64,000 nucleotides of DNA from the NCBI RefSeq assembly GCF_901000735.1, contig NC_081542.1, positions 31,134,111-31,198,110 on the forward strand. Reading direction: 5' to 3'. Position numbers and translations under genes: made by a program. Within the stretch, counting starts at the first letter, position 1. Each line of letters begins with the position of its first letter. Of the stretch, positions 46,478 through 58,585 are shown in pieces. Source of the stretch: Corylus avellana (lineage: Eukaryota; Streptophyta; Magnoliopsida; Fagales; Betulaceae). A model generated the notes under the pieces. The model did no database searches. It worked only from the letters and a program-made list of their open reading frames with translations, and had not been told where the DNA came from.

Positions 46478-47215
46478 TTGAGCTTCTTCCTAGGCATCCA
46501 GGTCACTCGAGATACCTCTCAAATTCATGTTTGTCAGACCAAATACATCTCAGAATTGCCGCACAAGACACATATGGCTGACTCTAAACCATCCAATACC
46601 CCTTGCACCTCTAGCTCCAAACTAACAAGGTTTGATGGGAAAACCTTGACAGATCCCACCACTTATAGAAAGGTTGTGGGAGCTCTACAGTACTGCACAC
46701 TCACACGGCCAGAAATTGCCTACTCAGTTAACCAATTATGTCAGCACATGCATGCCCCCTCATCTACTCATTGGATTGCAACAAAGAGAGTGCTAAGGTA
46801 CCTCAATGGCACCACTAACCATGGCCTTCATTTCACCAAGAGCAATCTTCAACTAAATGCATTTTGTGATTCAAATTGGGTAGGATGTCCCGATGACCGT
46901 AGGTCCACCACAGGGTTTGTAGTGTTCTTAGGAGATTGTCTAATTGCATGGAGTGTTGCATGGAGTGTCAAGAAACAAGATGTAGTCTCAAGATCCAGCA
47001 CTGAAGCAGAGTATAGGTCTCTCTCTATCACTACTGCAGAACTATTCTGGATTCGAATGTTGCTCAAAGAAATCAAGGTTCATCTAGCTATGCCACCAGT
47101 TCTGTGGTGTGATAACAACGGTGCCTTAGCCTTGGCATCTAATTCTGTTTTCCACGCTAGAACTAAACACATAGAGGTGGACTATCATTTTGTGAGGGAG
47201 AAGGTGCTTAACTGA
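46478..47215 (+). pseudogene. copia RNase H and pol C-terminus (fragment)
   Basis: A 245-codon frame with LGIQVTRD, LTRPEIAYSVNQLCQHM, HWIATKRVLRYLNGT, FCDSNWVGCPDDRRSTTG, SRSSTEAEYRSLS and ARTKHIEVDYHFVREKV, the normal copia order. The catalytic acidic residues are visible. It is separated by frameshifts from the reverse transcriptase. After a stop at 47213 the terminal pol motif (VDLFTKGLPS) continues near 47250. Confidence 0.9.
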
Positions 47216-47340
47216 GATATTTTAATTAAATTTATCTCCACCTATGATTAGGTAGTTGACTTGTTCACCAAAGGATTGCCATCAACTCAATTTCTAGCTC
47301 TAAAGTCCAAGTTGTTGGTGGTTCCTCCCCCCATCAACTT

Positions 47341-47365
47341 GTGGGGGAGGGGAGGGAGGGGGCGG
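47341..47365 (+). promoter_or_regulatory. copia polypurine tract
   Basis: An almost pure G/A run including GGGGAGGGGAGGGAGGGGG directly precedes the LTR start at 47366. Confidence 0.75.
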
Positions 47366-48681
47366 TGTTAAAGTACATCAAGCTATCAAGAGCTTGAGTG
47401 CAGGTCGAGTGCGCTCGAGCGCACTCACAGAGAAGAAAGTCAAGAATAAAATCTGATTGCGCTCGAGCGCAGGCCTAATGCGATCGAGCACAAGTCAATC
47501 CCGCAGCTGCAATAAATCTGAACCAATATGGAAAGATTCCTGGCATCCACCTATGATAGCATTGTCTCCACCTATGATAGCACGCAGAGAAGATTTCCTC
47601 AAGGATACAGCCTGTGATCTAATATGTTCTAGAGGGCAAGTTGCACAATTAGGCAATAACTTGGACAACAAGGAAATATGCTAGTAGATTTGTTTAGTGT
47701 ATAGAATCCCTTGTAATATTTTTTATTCTGTTCTGCATTAGGTCAAGTTCTAGTATATATACAACTACATTGTACTTGTAAATTTATCAACTTTGAAGAA
47801 ACCTTCTCAAAGTTTTTCAAGTTGGTGTTCCGTTCAGGCTTTTAAGGAAATCTCAAAAGTAGATGAACATGTACTAGGGTGAGAGTACAAGTCAATCCCG
47901 CAGCTGCAATAAATCTAAACCAATATGGAAAGATTCCTGGCATCCACCTATGATAGCATTGTCTCCACCTATGATAGCACGCAGAGAAGATTTCCTCAAG
48001 GATACAGCCTGTGATCTAATATGTTCTAGAGGGCAAGTTGCACAATTAGGCAATAACTTGGACAACAAGGAAATATGCTAGTAGATTTGTTTAGTGTATA
48101 GAATCCCTTGTAATATTTTTTATTCTGTTCTGCATTAGGTCAAGTTCTAGTATATATACAACTACATTGTACTTGTAAATTTATCAACTTTGAAGAAACC
48201 TTCTCAAAGTTTTTCAAGTTGGTGTTCCGTTCAGGCTTTTAAGGAAATCTCAAAAGTAGATGAACATGTACTAGGGTGAGAGTACAAGTCAATCCCGCAG
48301 CTGCAATAAATCTAAACCAATATGGAAAGATTCCTGGCATCCACCTATGATAGCATTGTCTCCACCTATGATAGCACGCAGAGAAGATTTCCTCAAGGAT
48401 ACAGCCTGTGATCTAATATGTTCTAGAGGGCAAGTTGCACAATTAGGCAATAACTTGGACAACAAGGAAATATGCTAGTAGATTTGTTTAGTGTATAGAA
48501 TCCCTTGTAATATTTTTTATTCTGTTCTGCATTAGGTCAAGTTCTAGTATATATACAACTACATTGTACTTGTAAATTTATCAACTTTGAAGAAACCTTC
48601 TCAAAGTTTTTCAAGTTGGTGTTCCGTTCAGGCTTTTAAGGAAATCTCAAAAGTAGATGAACATGTACTAGGGTGAGAGTT
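47366..48681 (+). mobile_element. copia 3' LTR with an internal 397-bp triplication
   Basis: It starts TGTTAAAGTACATCAAGC. The block beginning CAAGTCAATCCCGCAGCTGC occurs at 47491, 47888 and 48285, spaced exactly 397 bp apart and nearly identical, each ending ATGTACTAGGGTGAGAGT. The second and third copies are more similar to each other than to the first (ATCTAAACC versus ATCTGAACC), as expected for late expansion. Confidence 0.9.
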
Positions 48682-49949
48682 CAACTTCCAAAATTACAAT
48701 TCTCAATCCTATACTCCTATTAGTATTAGCTACTTTAAGTCCTACTAATGTCCTGATGGGGCTGGGTCAAATTATGGCTTAGTCGAATTTGAGGAAGCAC
48801 ATGTGGTTCCCATAGTCTAAGCCCATTTTGTACGGCTCCCAGCGAGTAGGTATTACTATAGTCACATCCAGATAGAATAGTTATAATTGATCTCCCTCAC
48901 CTGTTTTTTTTTAATTAGAAAAAAAATATATATAGTAAAACACTTTAGACCAATAGTAAAATGTGTTTAAATATGCCATAATATACATGCATATTTTACT
49001 CGTGATTACAAGCCATGTAAATTAAGTACGTTTAGTTGTAGTATCATATCACTGTGTTTTACATGATTTATAAGTAAATAATTTGAAATAAAATGATTTG
49101 AAAGACATGAAATTCAGGGCGGAAAATACCCCACCCCAAGCCCACCAAGCCAAGGGGTGGTCCCCAAAAAAAAATTAAAATACCTTTAAAAATTAACTTT
49201 TGCTCCTCAAAGATTTTTTTAAAAAAATTTTGCCCACCCCAAACTAAATATTCTAGTTCCACCCATGCATGAAGGGGCTTATAGAAATGGAAAGACTAGT
49301 GTTGGAAAACTAAGTTTTCTAACAAATGGAATAGGAACACCAATTTTACAAGGAATAAAGTAATGTATGGAAACATATTTTGTTTCGACCCAGTCTTAAG
49401 CAGGGGTAATACACTCAATAACCCAGTGCTAGGAAAGGGAATACGACTAGCAAACCCAGTGTTAAGTGAGAGGAATATGCTTAACGAACCTAGCTAATTA
49501 ATACTGGAAGTGGGTATACAATTGGCAAATTATTTAATGAATACATGCTCCATATTTCAGTTTTGAATAGTATTTTTTCACTAGCAATGATTAAGTAATT
49601 AAATTTACTTCTATTTATTAGCTTAAGCTTTTGGGACAATTGGTAATTTAACAAAACTGTGTTAACCTAAATTTTTATATTGATATTCTCATATAATTCC
49701 AAAAAAAAAATGAAAAATGAAAAATGAAAAATGAAAATACTAAGAGAATTAGTGAGTTGAAATCTATTATGAATGAAAGTCTCTTTTAAGCCAAAATGCT
49801 TTTACAAACGAGAATGACTTCTATGCGGAAGGGGCACAAACCCATCCTTCTCTGCATTCCATTAAAAGACACACATAATCATTGAACCAAAAAAAAATAA
49901 CAAGATGGACGCACCGGATTTTCTTCAAACGCTTATAGCACTATCTTTA
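48682..49949. other. non-coding interval
   Basis: No intact gene. 49090-49262 has a minus-strand frame rich in Gly, Phe and Trp with CCCACC-rich DNA, similar in look to repeated intergenic sequence; I do not call it a gene. A short (AAAATG)n-like run is at 49711-49735. Confidence 0.35.
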
Positions 49950-50131
49950 GAGTAATGTTATAAGTTCTTCTAGAGTCATCTTAGGGTTCTCCCAAATGTG
50001 ATGTGGCTTTTAAAATTACTGTTAAATTTGAGATATGATGTATTAAACTTTGATCTATTGGTGATTTTAAAAACCACATCATATTTGGGATGACTCTAGG
50101 AGGACTCCAAGAAAACTTATAGCATTACTCT
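49950..50131. mobile_element. hAT-type MITE, family M, copy 1 (182 bp)
   Basis: Ends GAGTAATGTTATAAGTTCTT and its inverted form (AAACTTATAGCATTACTCT). The flanks are the 8-bp duplication TATCTTTA (49942-49949 and 50132-50139). A second family member is at 58405-58585. Confidence 0.85.
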
Positions 50132-50139
50132 TATCTTTA

Positions 50140-50828
50140 AGGACTGCAAAAGATCTTGGCTTTTGATGTCGGCTGAGTTGTCACCGGCCATTGTCTACCA
50201 CCATCACTAGCCCTTGTTTGCCACCATATTCATTCCATTTCAGCTCCTTATGAATCGAATACTATCAATGTGTTTAGGCGATATCTTTGCCTTCTCCATA
50301 AATATCTTTTTGCTTCAAAAAATTAAAAGAGAAAAAAAATTAAAAATTAAAAAAAAATTAAAAAAAGATTATACAGTGATTCGAATTAAACGTTATTTAT
50401 AGTACAATAGCACATCTAGGCAGTCCACGCTCAGGCACAGAGGTCCTTTGAATATCTCCATGAAGAGCAAGTCATCTCCACAACCTTGAAGACTACCAGG
50501 TCTCATCTCCTAGCTTAAGAAGTCTCGGGTTTGTTTGGCAAAAGACTTTAATTGCCCAATATTATTTTTTTAAAAAAATTCAACTTTCTAATATTACTAC
50601 TGTTTATGTCATGTCAATCATTTGTTAATTCTATTCAAATAAAAAAAATAAGATTACAATAAAACAAATTTTTTATTTTTTTATTTTTTTGCATAATCAT
50701 TAATTTTGCTACGGTGTAAAAGCCCAAGGCCTTTTGCTAAATAGGCCCAGGGCCTTTGCCAAACAGCCCTTCATCTTTTGGCAAGTCTTTTTGGCAACCT
50801 CCCCCTGCAGCCTGGCACACTAACATTG
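50140..50828. other. non-coding interval
   Basis: AT-rich DNA. No gene or defined element recognised. Confidence 0.35.
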
Positions 50829-51310
50829 GACTTTGATGTGGCCACCAAAAAAGATTTTGCTGTCACGGCTGCTGTTCTCTTCTGGCTTTCACAAAAAAAA
50901 CATACCCTCTTTGGATGTTAACCAAGGTGAAGTTACAGCAGCTCTTGCAGGTGTTGATCTGGCACTTTCATTTGGCTGCTCTAATTTGATGCTTGAAGGT
51001 GACTCTTTAGTTGTTATTATGGCTATCAACCTGCCATCTTTTCTCTCATACTGGTCTTTTGCTCCTAGTATCTCTAACATTCATTTGAAACTTAGCATTT
51101 TAAAGCTTGGAATGCTGTAGAAGTTTTAAGAAGTTCAAAATTCTATGAGCACCGTTTCGCTAAGTGATCCCGCTACTAACCTTGTATTTGAAAGCATTAA
51201 CAGTTCATCCCTTATTTTCTCATCTATTAGGATTAATAGCGGAATGATCATCCTTTGTAACCCTTCTCTTTATTTTGTCTTTGCTTTGGAAAAAAAAAAA
51301 AAAAAAAAAG
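50829..51310 (+). pseudogene. LINE-like RNase H fragment with a poly(A) tail
   Basis: FDVATKKDFAVTAAVLF, then after a frame change VNQGEVTAALAGVDLALSFG and LMLEGDSLVVIMAI, match the plant RNase H-like (RVT_3) domain, with the EGDS acidic motif. The sequence runs on in degenerate form to GTCTTTGCTTTGG and then an 18-base A run at 51292-51309, the expected 3' end of a retroposed LINE copy. Broken, no function expected. Confidence 0.65.
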
Positions 51311-52572
51311 GAGTTATTTGCATATTTTGTATGTACATCAGCACATATCTCTCGGTCTGCAATGTTATTAATTAAAAGCTCAATAAATTGTCATAACTCA
51401 AATTGAAAAACAATAATATGAATAAGAAGTGTGAATAAGACAAGAGTCTCTCAAGTTTGCCTGATGATAGGGTTGATGCTGGCCATCCCCTCACGCCTGA
51501 GTGGACTCCTGTAATCATCGGCCATCCATCAATAATTAATAAAACATACATTAAGCTGAAAATAAACAGTAAAAATTCACCGGTAATTAGCTAAAATCAC
51601 TCGTCCTTCTCGCACAAAAATGGTGAAGAGAATGAGATGGATAAGGCTGCACATTACATGTATGTTTTAAGCAAACTAAGCACTAAGTACTCTTCATACT
51701 TATTTACCACAATCATGTTATACCGACAGATATTTCGTGTTTTGATCACCCTTTTCATGTTCATCTCTCAAAACACGTCACGTTAATCAATATAATATGA
51801 ATGTAATAAATAGGTGTGAATAATATCATTTGTCTTGCATCAACTTAAGCGGAAATGAGAAAATAGGGGGTCCCAAATGTGACAAAGTCAAAACCTATTA
51901 AAGAAAGTTGGAGCAAAGGCTGTGGACGTCGTTGCTTAGCCGTGTTGGAAGGATTAAAGCCACTCAAGACTATTCAATCATTCAAACAACTACAATTCAA
52001 TGATTAACCAAAGTGAAAGAGACGCACGTGAGATTACCAGCATTAACTTCCGTGGAAAACGCAGCAATCATAGCAAAATTCAGAAAGAAAAATCTCTTCT
52101 AAAGTAATAACGACATTCGAATTTACAAGGAAGGATCCGACCTATAGAAGAACAGAGAAAGAAAAAAAAAAAAAAAAAAAAGCAACTTTTACTTTTGTGT
52201 TCTCATCCATGAAGACAAACCCCCATCAATCACGCAAAGTACTCTTATGTTTTCCAAATTAAAGAGATTGCATCATAATCACATAAGGTAACAACAACAG
52301 AAAGGAAGCAAATATCATAATATTACATCATAGAAATGTATGGTTTTTATTTTTTGCTTGTCGTTTATCTATCCCCTTACAAGATATAGGCAAATCTGAG
52401 AATGCATATGTGTTCTACCGTCAAATGTGTAACGGTTCTCGTTACATAGCTACCCCAAAAACAACAGTAAACTTCAACTGAATTATGCTAAAAAGACCAA
52501 TAATAATACAGCAATCTCCTTATCCTAAAAATAGAAATAAAAATACAGCAATCTGTTTAAGGATTGAATTCC
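51311..52572. other. non-coding interval and 3' flank of BBE-like gene 4
   Basis: AT-rich. No gene seen. The part next to 52572 should hold the 3' UTR of the minus-strand gene. Confidence 0.4.
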
Positions 52573-54174
52573 CTAACCCTTACTTGGAAGAGTTGGGATG
52601 CTCTGCTCATTCCTGAAGAAATTCTCTGGATCAACAGCAGATTTAACCTTCACCAACCTATCATAGTTGTCGTTGAAGTACTTGACCCCATAAACTTCTC
52701 CTTCTTCCAAGCTGTTCTTCCCAAAATGATTGGTTCCAATGTCAAGGTCTCTGTAGTTCAGATATGCACTTCTTGGGTTCTTCGACACAAATGGAGTCAT
52801 GTAACTGAAAAGCCTCCTTATCTGAGTTGTGTAGTTCTTGTCTGCCTCAGCTCCTTCCTCTTCCCAATTCACAGAATATTGGATTTTGAACAAATTTCCG
52901 GCGCGGTGGGGAAAAGGCGTAGCAGAAGCGGGGATTTCACTCATTTTTCCGCCGTAAGGATTGAAAACCAGCCCCGTTTTCCCGATCTCGATCATCTTCT
53001 TCCACAGCCATTCCAACCCATCAATGGAAATTGGGGTCTGGACATAATCCGATTTCCTTTTCAGGAAATTCGCCGAGTCAAGATTTCTGTCGAGCAGGAC
53101 ATCTGGGGAAGTGCCTATGTCGTAGTTTGCCCACCAAACAACGGAATCAATCCAACGCATTTCCGTTACGTTTTCCTTCTTCAAACCCAATTCGGGAAAT
53201 TCCTTCCCCAACAATGAGAGAAGTTCCTCTGCGTTTCCGAGAAACAATGCAACAATGGAGGCTCTGATAGTCCTCTCCCCCTTCTTCACTTTGGAGCTCA
53301 CAGGTTGTATGAGCATCCTCATGAAAAGGTTGTCGTCTGTGGTGGGAGCAACCTGCTGCCACTTGTAAACAATGTCGGTCGCATTATCTTCCAAGTACCT
53401 TTCAACCCGGAAAATTGTTACCGTTTCCGGCACCGGAACCAACCGAACTTTGTACGAAAGTATAACTCCAAAGCTTCCTCCGCCTCCTCCCCTAATCGCC
53501 CAAAACAGATCTTCTCCCATTGAATCCTTGTCAAGGATTTTACCGTCGGCGGTTACTATCTTGGCGTCCATAACATGATCCACTGACAGCCCATGTTTTC
53601 GCAAAATGTTACCGTACCCTCCACCGCTCAGATGCCCACCGACGCCGACGGTGGGACAAATCCCCGCCGGGAAGCCGAGTACTTTACTCTTCTCCCAAAT
53701 TCTATAATAAAGTTCGCCGAGTATCGCGCCGGATTCAACCCAAGCACTCTGTTCCTCAATGTCGACAGTGATGGACCGGAGATTGAACATATCTAGGATG
53801 ATAAACGGCTCATCGGAGATGTATGAGATCCCTTCGTAGTCGTGGCCGCCACTTCGGATTTTGAGCTGCATGCCAATGCTCTTGGAGCAGATCACGGCGG
53901 CCTGCACATGGGATTCTTGCGTTGGGGTTACAATGATGAGTGGCTTCGATGTGGAGGAGGAGTTGAAGCGGGAGTTTCTGATGTATGCTCGTAGCACAGA
54001 TGTGAAGGAAGCGTTGCTTTGGGCATAGACGATTTTGGAGACTTCCTCCGGTTGCCCTGTTTGCTTTGATAAGCATTGGACAAAGGAATCATAGACGGAA
54101 TCTGATGAATCTGCCCACGACCCAGATATTTGAAGAAGAAGAAGAAGAAGAAGATGTAAAGGAGCCATTGTCAA
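52573..54174 (-). CDS. BBE-like FAD-linked oxidase, diverged copy 4
   Basis: 533 codons, intact and intronless, aligning with copies 1-3 without a single gap, so positions are directly comparable. Residues 1-21 form a leucine-rich signal peptide. His111 in RSGGHDYEGIS and Cys173 in GICPTVGVGG are the covalent FAD anchors. Tyr187, Lys430, Gln432 and Tyr474 are conserved. Many substitutions are scattered, denser at 305-375, the substrate-domain side. It shares Gln38, Thr251 and Glu438 with copies 2 and 3, and Ile431 with copy 1, which makes it a useful outgroup. It lies about 12 kb from copy 3 on the same strand, consistent with an older duplication. The substrate is unknown. The 217-codon plus-strand frame at 52564 is its antisense shadow. 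Confidence 0.95.
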   Translation of the reverse strand: MTMAPLHLLLLLLLQISGSWADSSDSVYDSFVQCLSKQTGQPEEVSKIVYAQSNASFTSVLRAYIRNSRFNSSSTSKPLIIVTPTQESHVQAAVICSKSIGMQLKIRSGGHDYEGISYISDEPFIILDMFNLRSITVDIEEQSAWVESGAILGELYYRIWEKSKVLGFPAGICPTVGVGGHLSGGGYGNILRKHGLSVDHVMDAKIVTADGKILDKDSMGEDLFWAIRGGGGGSFGVILSYKVRLVPVPETVTIFRVERYLEDNATDIVYKWQQVAPTTDDNLFMRMLIQPVSSKVKKGERTIRASIVALFLGNAEELLSLLGKEFPELGLKKENVTEMRWIDSVVWWANYDIGTSPDVLLDRNLDSANFLKRKSDYVQTPISIDGLEWLWKKMIEIGKTGLVFNPYGGKMSEIPASATPFPHRAGNLFKIQYSVNWEEEGAEADKNYTTQIRRLFSYMTPFVSKNPRSAYLNYRDLDIGTNHFGKNSLEEGEVYGVKYFNDNYDRLVKVKSAVDPENFFRNEQSIPTLPSKG

Positions 54175-54225
54175 AGAGTGTGGATTCGTTTAATGGTTTG
54201 AGATTTCATGCTCTGTATTTGTAGG

Positions 54226-54238
54226 CTTTTATAGAGAG
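54226..54238 (-). promoter_or_regulatory. TATA box of BBE-like gene 4
   Basis: CTCTCTATAAAAG on the minus strand, about 55-60 bp upstream of the ATG. The promoter differs from those of copies 1-3. Confidence 0.6.
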
Positions 54239-55300
54239 ACGAGGGTTTGGGTCTGGCGTGCTACAAGAGAGAGAGAGATGATGCCGTGTGTGACCGGAAA
54301 ATTCAATGGGTTTTGATGGGGACAAAAAGGAAGAAGGATGGGTGGGCCACTCAGCGCCCATAATTGCTTTTCCATTAATTTATATCGGAAAATAGACGAG
54401 AACGTGTTTGTTAAAATAATATTTATTATAAAATTAAAATATTTTTTTTATTTGAATTGTACCGAACATTAGAATGGCGGAAAAAAAGGCCGTGACTTTT
54501 GACATCCTCCAACCAATATAGATAGTCGACTCTAGCAATCTTCGGTGGTGGCCGGCGGTGGTGGCCTGCGATTTCATGCAAACTTAGATGACAATTGAGA
54601 ATGAACTACACGAGAGAGTGTGTGAAAAAGAGAAATTCAAATTCAATAAATAGTTTTAAAAAAATTGTGATTAAAAAATATGTGGCTTTAAATCTCGTAT
54701 AATTAAGTTTTTCAAAAGTTAAAATGTAATTTTAAAGGTAGGTGAGAATATATGATAAAGATAGAAATCCTTATTGTAATGAATAAGGATTGGATTATCC
54801 TTAAGTGAAAAAATAATAATAATAATTAGGATTAAATTAGACTACATTAAATGAATGGATTTTATTAGAATGATATTAGATTTGAATTTAATCCTAATTA
54901 AATTCATTAAGTTAGGTTAATCCAATCCTCATTCACCATAAAAATTTTTATTGTTATTATATACTCTAACACTTAACTTTATTTTTAAAAATTATATTTT
55001 CAAATAACACATTTTTAAATTATTATTTTAAAATTACAAGTTTTGAAATCTCAAATGTAGTCAACCAAAATACTTGATTTTTTTTTTTTTTAATATAAAA
55101 TACTTGATATTAGGTTTGGTTTGATGGTGTTGGACCAGCACAGCCAATTGAGAGGTGGTAGAGTAATTGAGACATTTCTCATCTCACACTATTGGCTACG
55201 GACCCAACTTTGGCAACTGCTTCCAGAAGGTGTGACTTTCTGGTCAATGCCATTATTTTTTGTGTTTAGGTCTTCGATTTTTTAAAGAGGTAAAAGGCCC
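54239..55300. other. upstream region of BBE-like gene 4
   Basis: Non-coding, AT-rich from about 54400. 54775-54950 contains a short inverted repeat: AATAAGGATTGGATTATCCT and its complement TTAGGTTAATCCAATCCTCA. Confidence 0.4.
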
Positions 55301-55309
55301 TCGAGGTTC

Positions 55310-55470
55310 ACTAATTGCTAATCGCACTAATATCCATATGCTAATCATTGTTAAAGGCGGTTATGAAAAATCACTAACCGCCTATGCGGTTGCAGTTAGC
55401 AGTTTTAGGTTTAGAAAAAATCGCTAACCGTTAAACGCTAACCGCTTATATATATACATGAAACTACATT

Positions 55471-55510
<40 letters not shown>

Positions 55511-55765
55511 GATGTCATATGTAGTAAAGTATTATCGTATTACCATAGAATCAACCTCATTTTAATTTAAATTTTTTTTTTTTTTTTTTTTATAATTGTT
55601 TTAATTTTTTCTTTTAAAAAGCGATTATTAGGGTTATTAACCACTAACCGCTGGTTAACCGTCTAGGCGGTTAGCCGACACGGTTAGTGGATTTTACTAA
55701 TCACCTAAGTGGTTAAGGGTAATGGTTTTAGTTAATAACTGCTAACCATAATAGCATTTTTACCC
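55310..55765. mobile_element. probable hAT-related repeat with GGTTAGCGG motifs
   Basis: Many direct and inverted copies of CTAACCGC / GCGGTTAG surround a (TA)n tract at 55475-55506. The right side ends GCATTTTTACCCCTA, which looks like a hAT terminus. A left end and target duplication were not found. Similar text occurs at 58610-58930 and from 59570. Confidence 0.4.
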
Positions 55766-57957
55766 CTAATATATATATATATATATATATAAAAGGAAGG
55801 ATAATATGTGAAAATAAAGAATTGAGAACTTTTAATTTTAGATAGAGAGCACTTTCTATCAAAATATGGAGTAAAACTTATTTTTAGAGCCTTCAATATA
55901 AATTTGATATATGAAGTAAAAAACACTAAATACAATGAAGATGAAAACACAGTATGTTTAATTCAAATTAATTTTATGAACTTTTTCATTAATTATAACT
56001 CAATGGCCACCGCTCACCATCAAACTTCCACTCACCTCCGAGCTCTCAACACCGAAATCTCCAAAATTAATCAAGACAATAGATTTGATAACTTTATCAA
56101 CGAGTGTTTGATCTATGAGATAGCTGAGATACCTAATTCTTATTGGGTGTAAAATACCCAATTTACACCACAAGGCTCAGGTTATTATAGTACACCGCCT
56201 ATAAAAAGGTCAAAGAGTGTGTCCAAAAATGAAGGTTAGATATTTCTAGCTTATCCTATTTTCCGCAGACACAAAGAAAGCAGTAGTTGACAATTCAGAT
56301 TCTTTTCTTACGACTTGGTGATAAAAGATCTCCTTTGGAAAATAAATAAGTATTTGAAACTTGAATTACGTTTCAATTTGTAAAACTGTCCTTTCAATTC
56401 ATGCATGAATCAGCATGATACATCAAATGAATAAGTCAACAAACCTTTAAAAAAAACAAAAAAAAAAAAAATTGATTTAGTCAACAAGCAAGTTGTGATA
56501 CAGAAAAATACATTTTAGCCATAAGAATTATCATCATTTTTTGTACTTATTTTACTTCCAATTTTTTTTTTTTTTTTAAAAAATTATGGTATTTTGATAC
56601 TTTAAACTGCTGCTCCATTATAAAAAGAACCTTCTATGTTATGCTCCTTCCTCATCTCTCATTTCCCTTCTACTCCCCGCTCTTACCCTTGCCCTGCCCC
56701 CATTTTATTTTTATTTTTTAATTTTTAATTTTTAATTTTTAATTTTATTTTATTTTTTATTTTATTTTATTTTATTTTTTTTTATGTATTTTGTTGGTGT
56801 TCTCCGACTAGATCAGCAACTTCGGCCTCTCCACTATGTGTCCTTCCACTTTCCACTGTATTATGCCTTTCATTTCCTCCTTTGCCGCTTCTGCTGCTTG
56901 CTGATTGTTTGTTAGTATTTTTTTGTTTTTAATAAGAGATTTATTCTCTCTAGATCTACCCTTATGAGTGAGAATGAATAATTAGGTGATTGTTATTTCT
57001 TACGGGCTAGATAATTAGGTATGAGGAGTTATCTCTCACGGCCGATTTAAATAAATTTTGTTAAAAAATTTAGTTACTCATGTCTTAGATCTAGTCTGTT
57101 CGAAGTAGATCTGCTCTTTAAATGTATTTATACATGAGTTAGCGTAGGATTGAAGTATAGCATTTGAGAATTTTTGTTGTATATATGACTTTGTAACCTC
57201 ATGGCATGTGGCTATAATTTTTGTAGAGTTTTATATTCGTAATCTTTAATTAATGAAATCCTCATATATTGGTGAAAAAAAAAAGAAAAAGAAAAAAAAA
57301 TCGATAAAATTGATGGAAAGTGATCATGTGCGCATCATAGTCACATCATAGTCATGTGACTATGTAGGTGTCTCTTTACGTAAAAGACCCTGCGAAATAA
57401 TTTTAAAAAATAAAATAAAAAGTAAAACTAAAAAAAATAATAATTTAAAAAAAAAGGTGTTCAATCCACTCCAACGCTCAAAATTCCAAATGGAGGTGGT
57501 TGGGCACCCCTTGTATTTTATTTTATAGTTTCTAAGAGTAATTTATTAAGGGTAATTTGTCTTAAGAGGTAAACATGATAATGCCTTGTCAAAAATGGTC
57601 GTGAATAATTATAAATACTCAATTGTTATTCAATTTTTATACAATTGGGCTAATGTGGCAATGTTTATCAATCCTTATAACTGTGTGGTCGTTGCACAAA
57701 ACTCTCACTCATATTTTGACACATCATCATTGAAGAAAAATTGCAAGAAAAGTATATGTGAGCAAAATACCGGATTATTTCTCTCACAGCCATTTGAATC
57801 ACCACCAACATCCGCCCCCAACACTGCCTCACATAACCTCCGTCCCTCTCTCCGCCGGCCACGTGGGGGTGGTTGCCACCCCTAGCCAGATCTGGGGTGG
57901 CACGCAACCACCCAAGATGGCCAAGGGGTGGCCGCGTAAGCCACCTTCAGCACACAG

Positions 57958-57991
<34 letters not shown>

Positions 57992-58213
57992 NNNNNNNNN
58001 NNNNNNNNNNNGGATCTAGGCAATGAGGGTGGCTGTGAACCACCCCCACCACCCTTGCCAACCTCTACATTTATTTTTTAAAAAAAAATTAATAAAACCT
58101 GATAGAATCAGGTGTGGGTGTTTATTTATTTTTAGAGTGTTCCAACTGATGTGGCAACCACTGAATAGTTTGCAGAAAAACCTCATCTTGTGCAAGGACC
58201 ACATTGAAGTTAT

Positions 58214-58252
<39 letters not shown>

Positions 58253-58404
58253 TAAGAAAGGTTAATGTAATAGTTTATGGACACTGCCACATCAACCTAA
58301 TTTTATGAACATGGAATAAGAGTTAAGTCTGCAGCATTACTCAAATTGTTTTGTAAAAGTTGTCAAAATAAAATAAAATAAAATAAAAAAGTGCCGAAAT
58401 AGTA
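55766..58404. other. long non-coding interval
   Basis: Simple repeats at 55770-55790 (TA) and 56700-56785 (T/A-rich). A 3'-end-like stretch with a trailing A-rich run (57180-57300) could be a retroposed sequence tail. GGGGTGG-type MITE core text lies at 57490-57510 and 57845-58050, interrupted by (GA)n and a gap. The open frame at 55904-56152 has no recognisable domain. Confidence 0.4.
57992..58011. other. 20-N gap
   Basis: Twenty Ns directly after a (GA)n run, inside a MITE-like GC-rich core. A small unresolved repeat. Confidence 0.95.
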
Positions 58405-58585
58405 GAATAATGCTATAAATCCTCCTAGAATCATTCTAAGGTCCTCTCAAATGTGATGTGATTTTAAAAATTACTATTAAATTTGAGATGTGATGTATTG
58501 AATTTTGATCTATTGGTAGGTTGAAAAGTCACATCACATTTTAGATGACTTCAGGAAGACTTTAAGAAAACATATAGCATTACTC
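58405..58585. mobile_element. hAT-type MITE, family M, copy 2
   Basis: GAATAATGCTATAAATCCTC and the inverted ATATAGCATTACTC end match the element at 49950, as does the interior TTTGAGATGTGATGTATTGA. The flanks GAAATAGT and GAAACAAT are an imperfect 8-bp duplication. Confidence 0.75.

Larger units (their letters stand above)
45297..48681 (+). mobile_element. internally deleted Ty1/copia retrotransposon
   Basis: The plus-strand order is 5' LTR start (TGTTAAAGTACATCAAGC, 45297), a damaged and partly duplicated LTR end, reverse transcriptase, RNase H, polypurine tract, then a 3' LTR starting with the same sequence at 47366. Gag, protease and integrase are missing: the LTR piece ending GGCAATAACTTGGAC is joined directly to the start of the reverse transcriptase at about 45782. 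The outer 3' boundary is uncertain. Confidence 0.85.

Noticed and set aside
47457..47684. 75-codon frame in the copia 3' LTR matching the start of the chimeric reverse-transcriptase frame
   Set aside because: The shared segment is LTR sequence read by chance in one frame; it is not a pol domain.
52564..53217. 217-codon plus-strand open frame
   Set aside because: It is the antisense of BBE-like gene 4, whose frame has clear domains and full length. The plus frame has no domain.
55904..56152. 82-codon open frame
   Set aside because: AT-rich, isolated, no domain, no promoter-like context. Could be chance.
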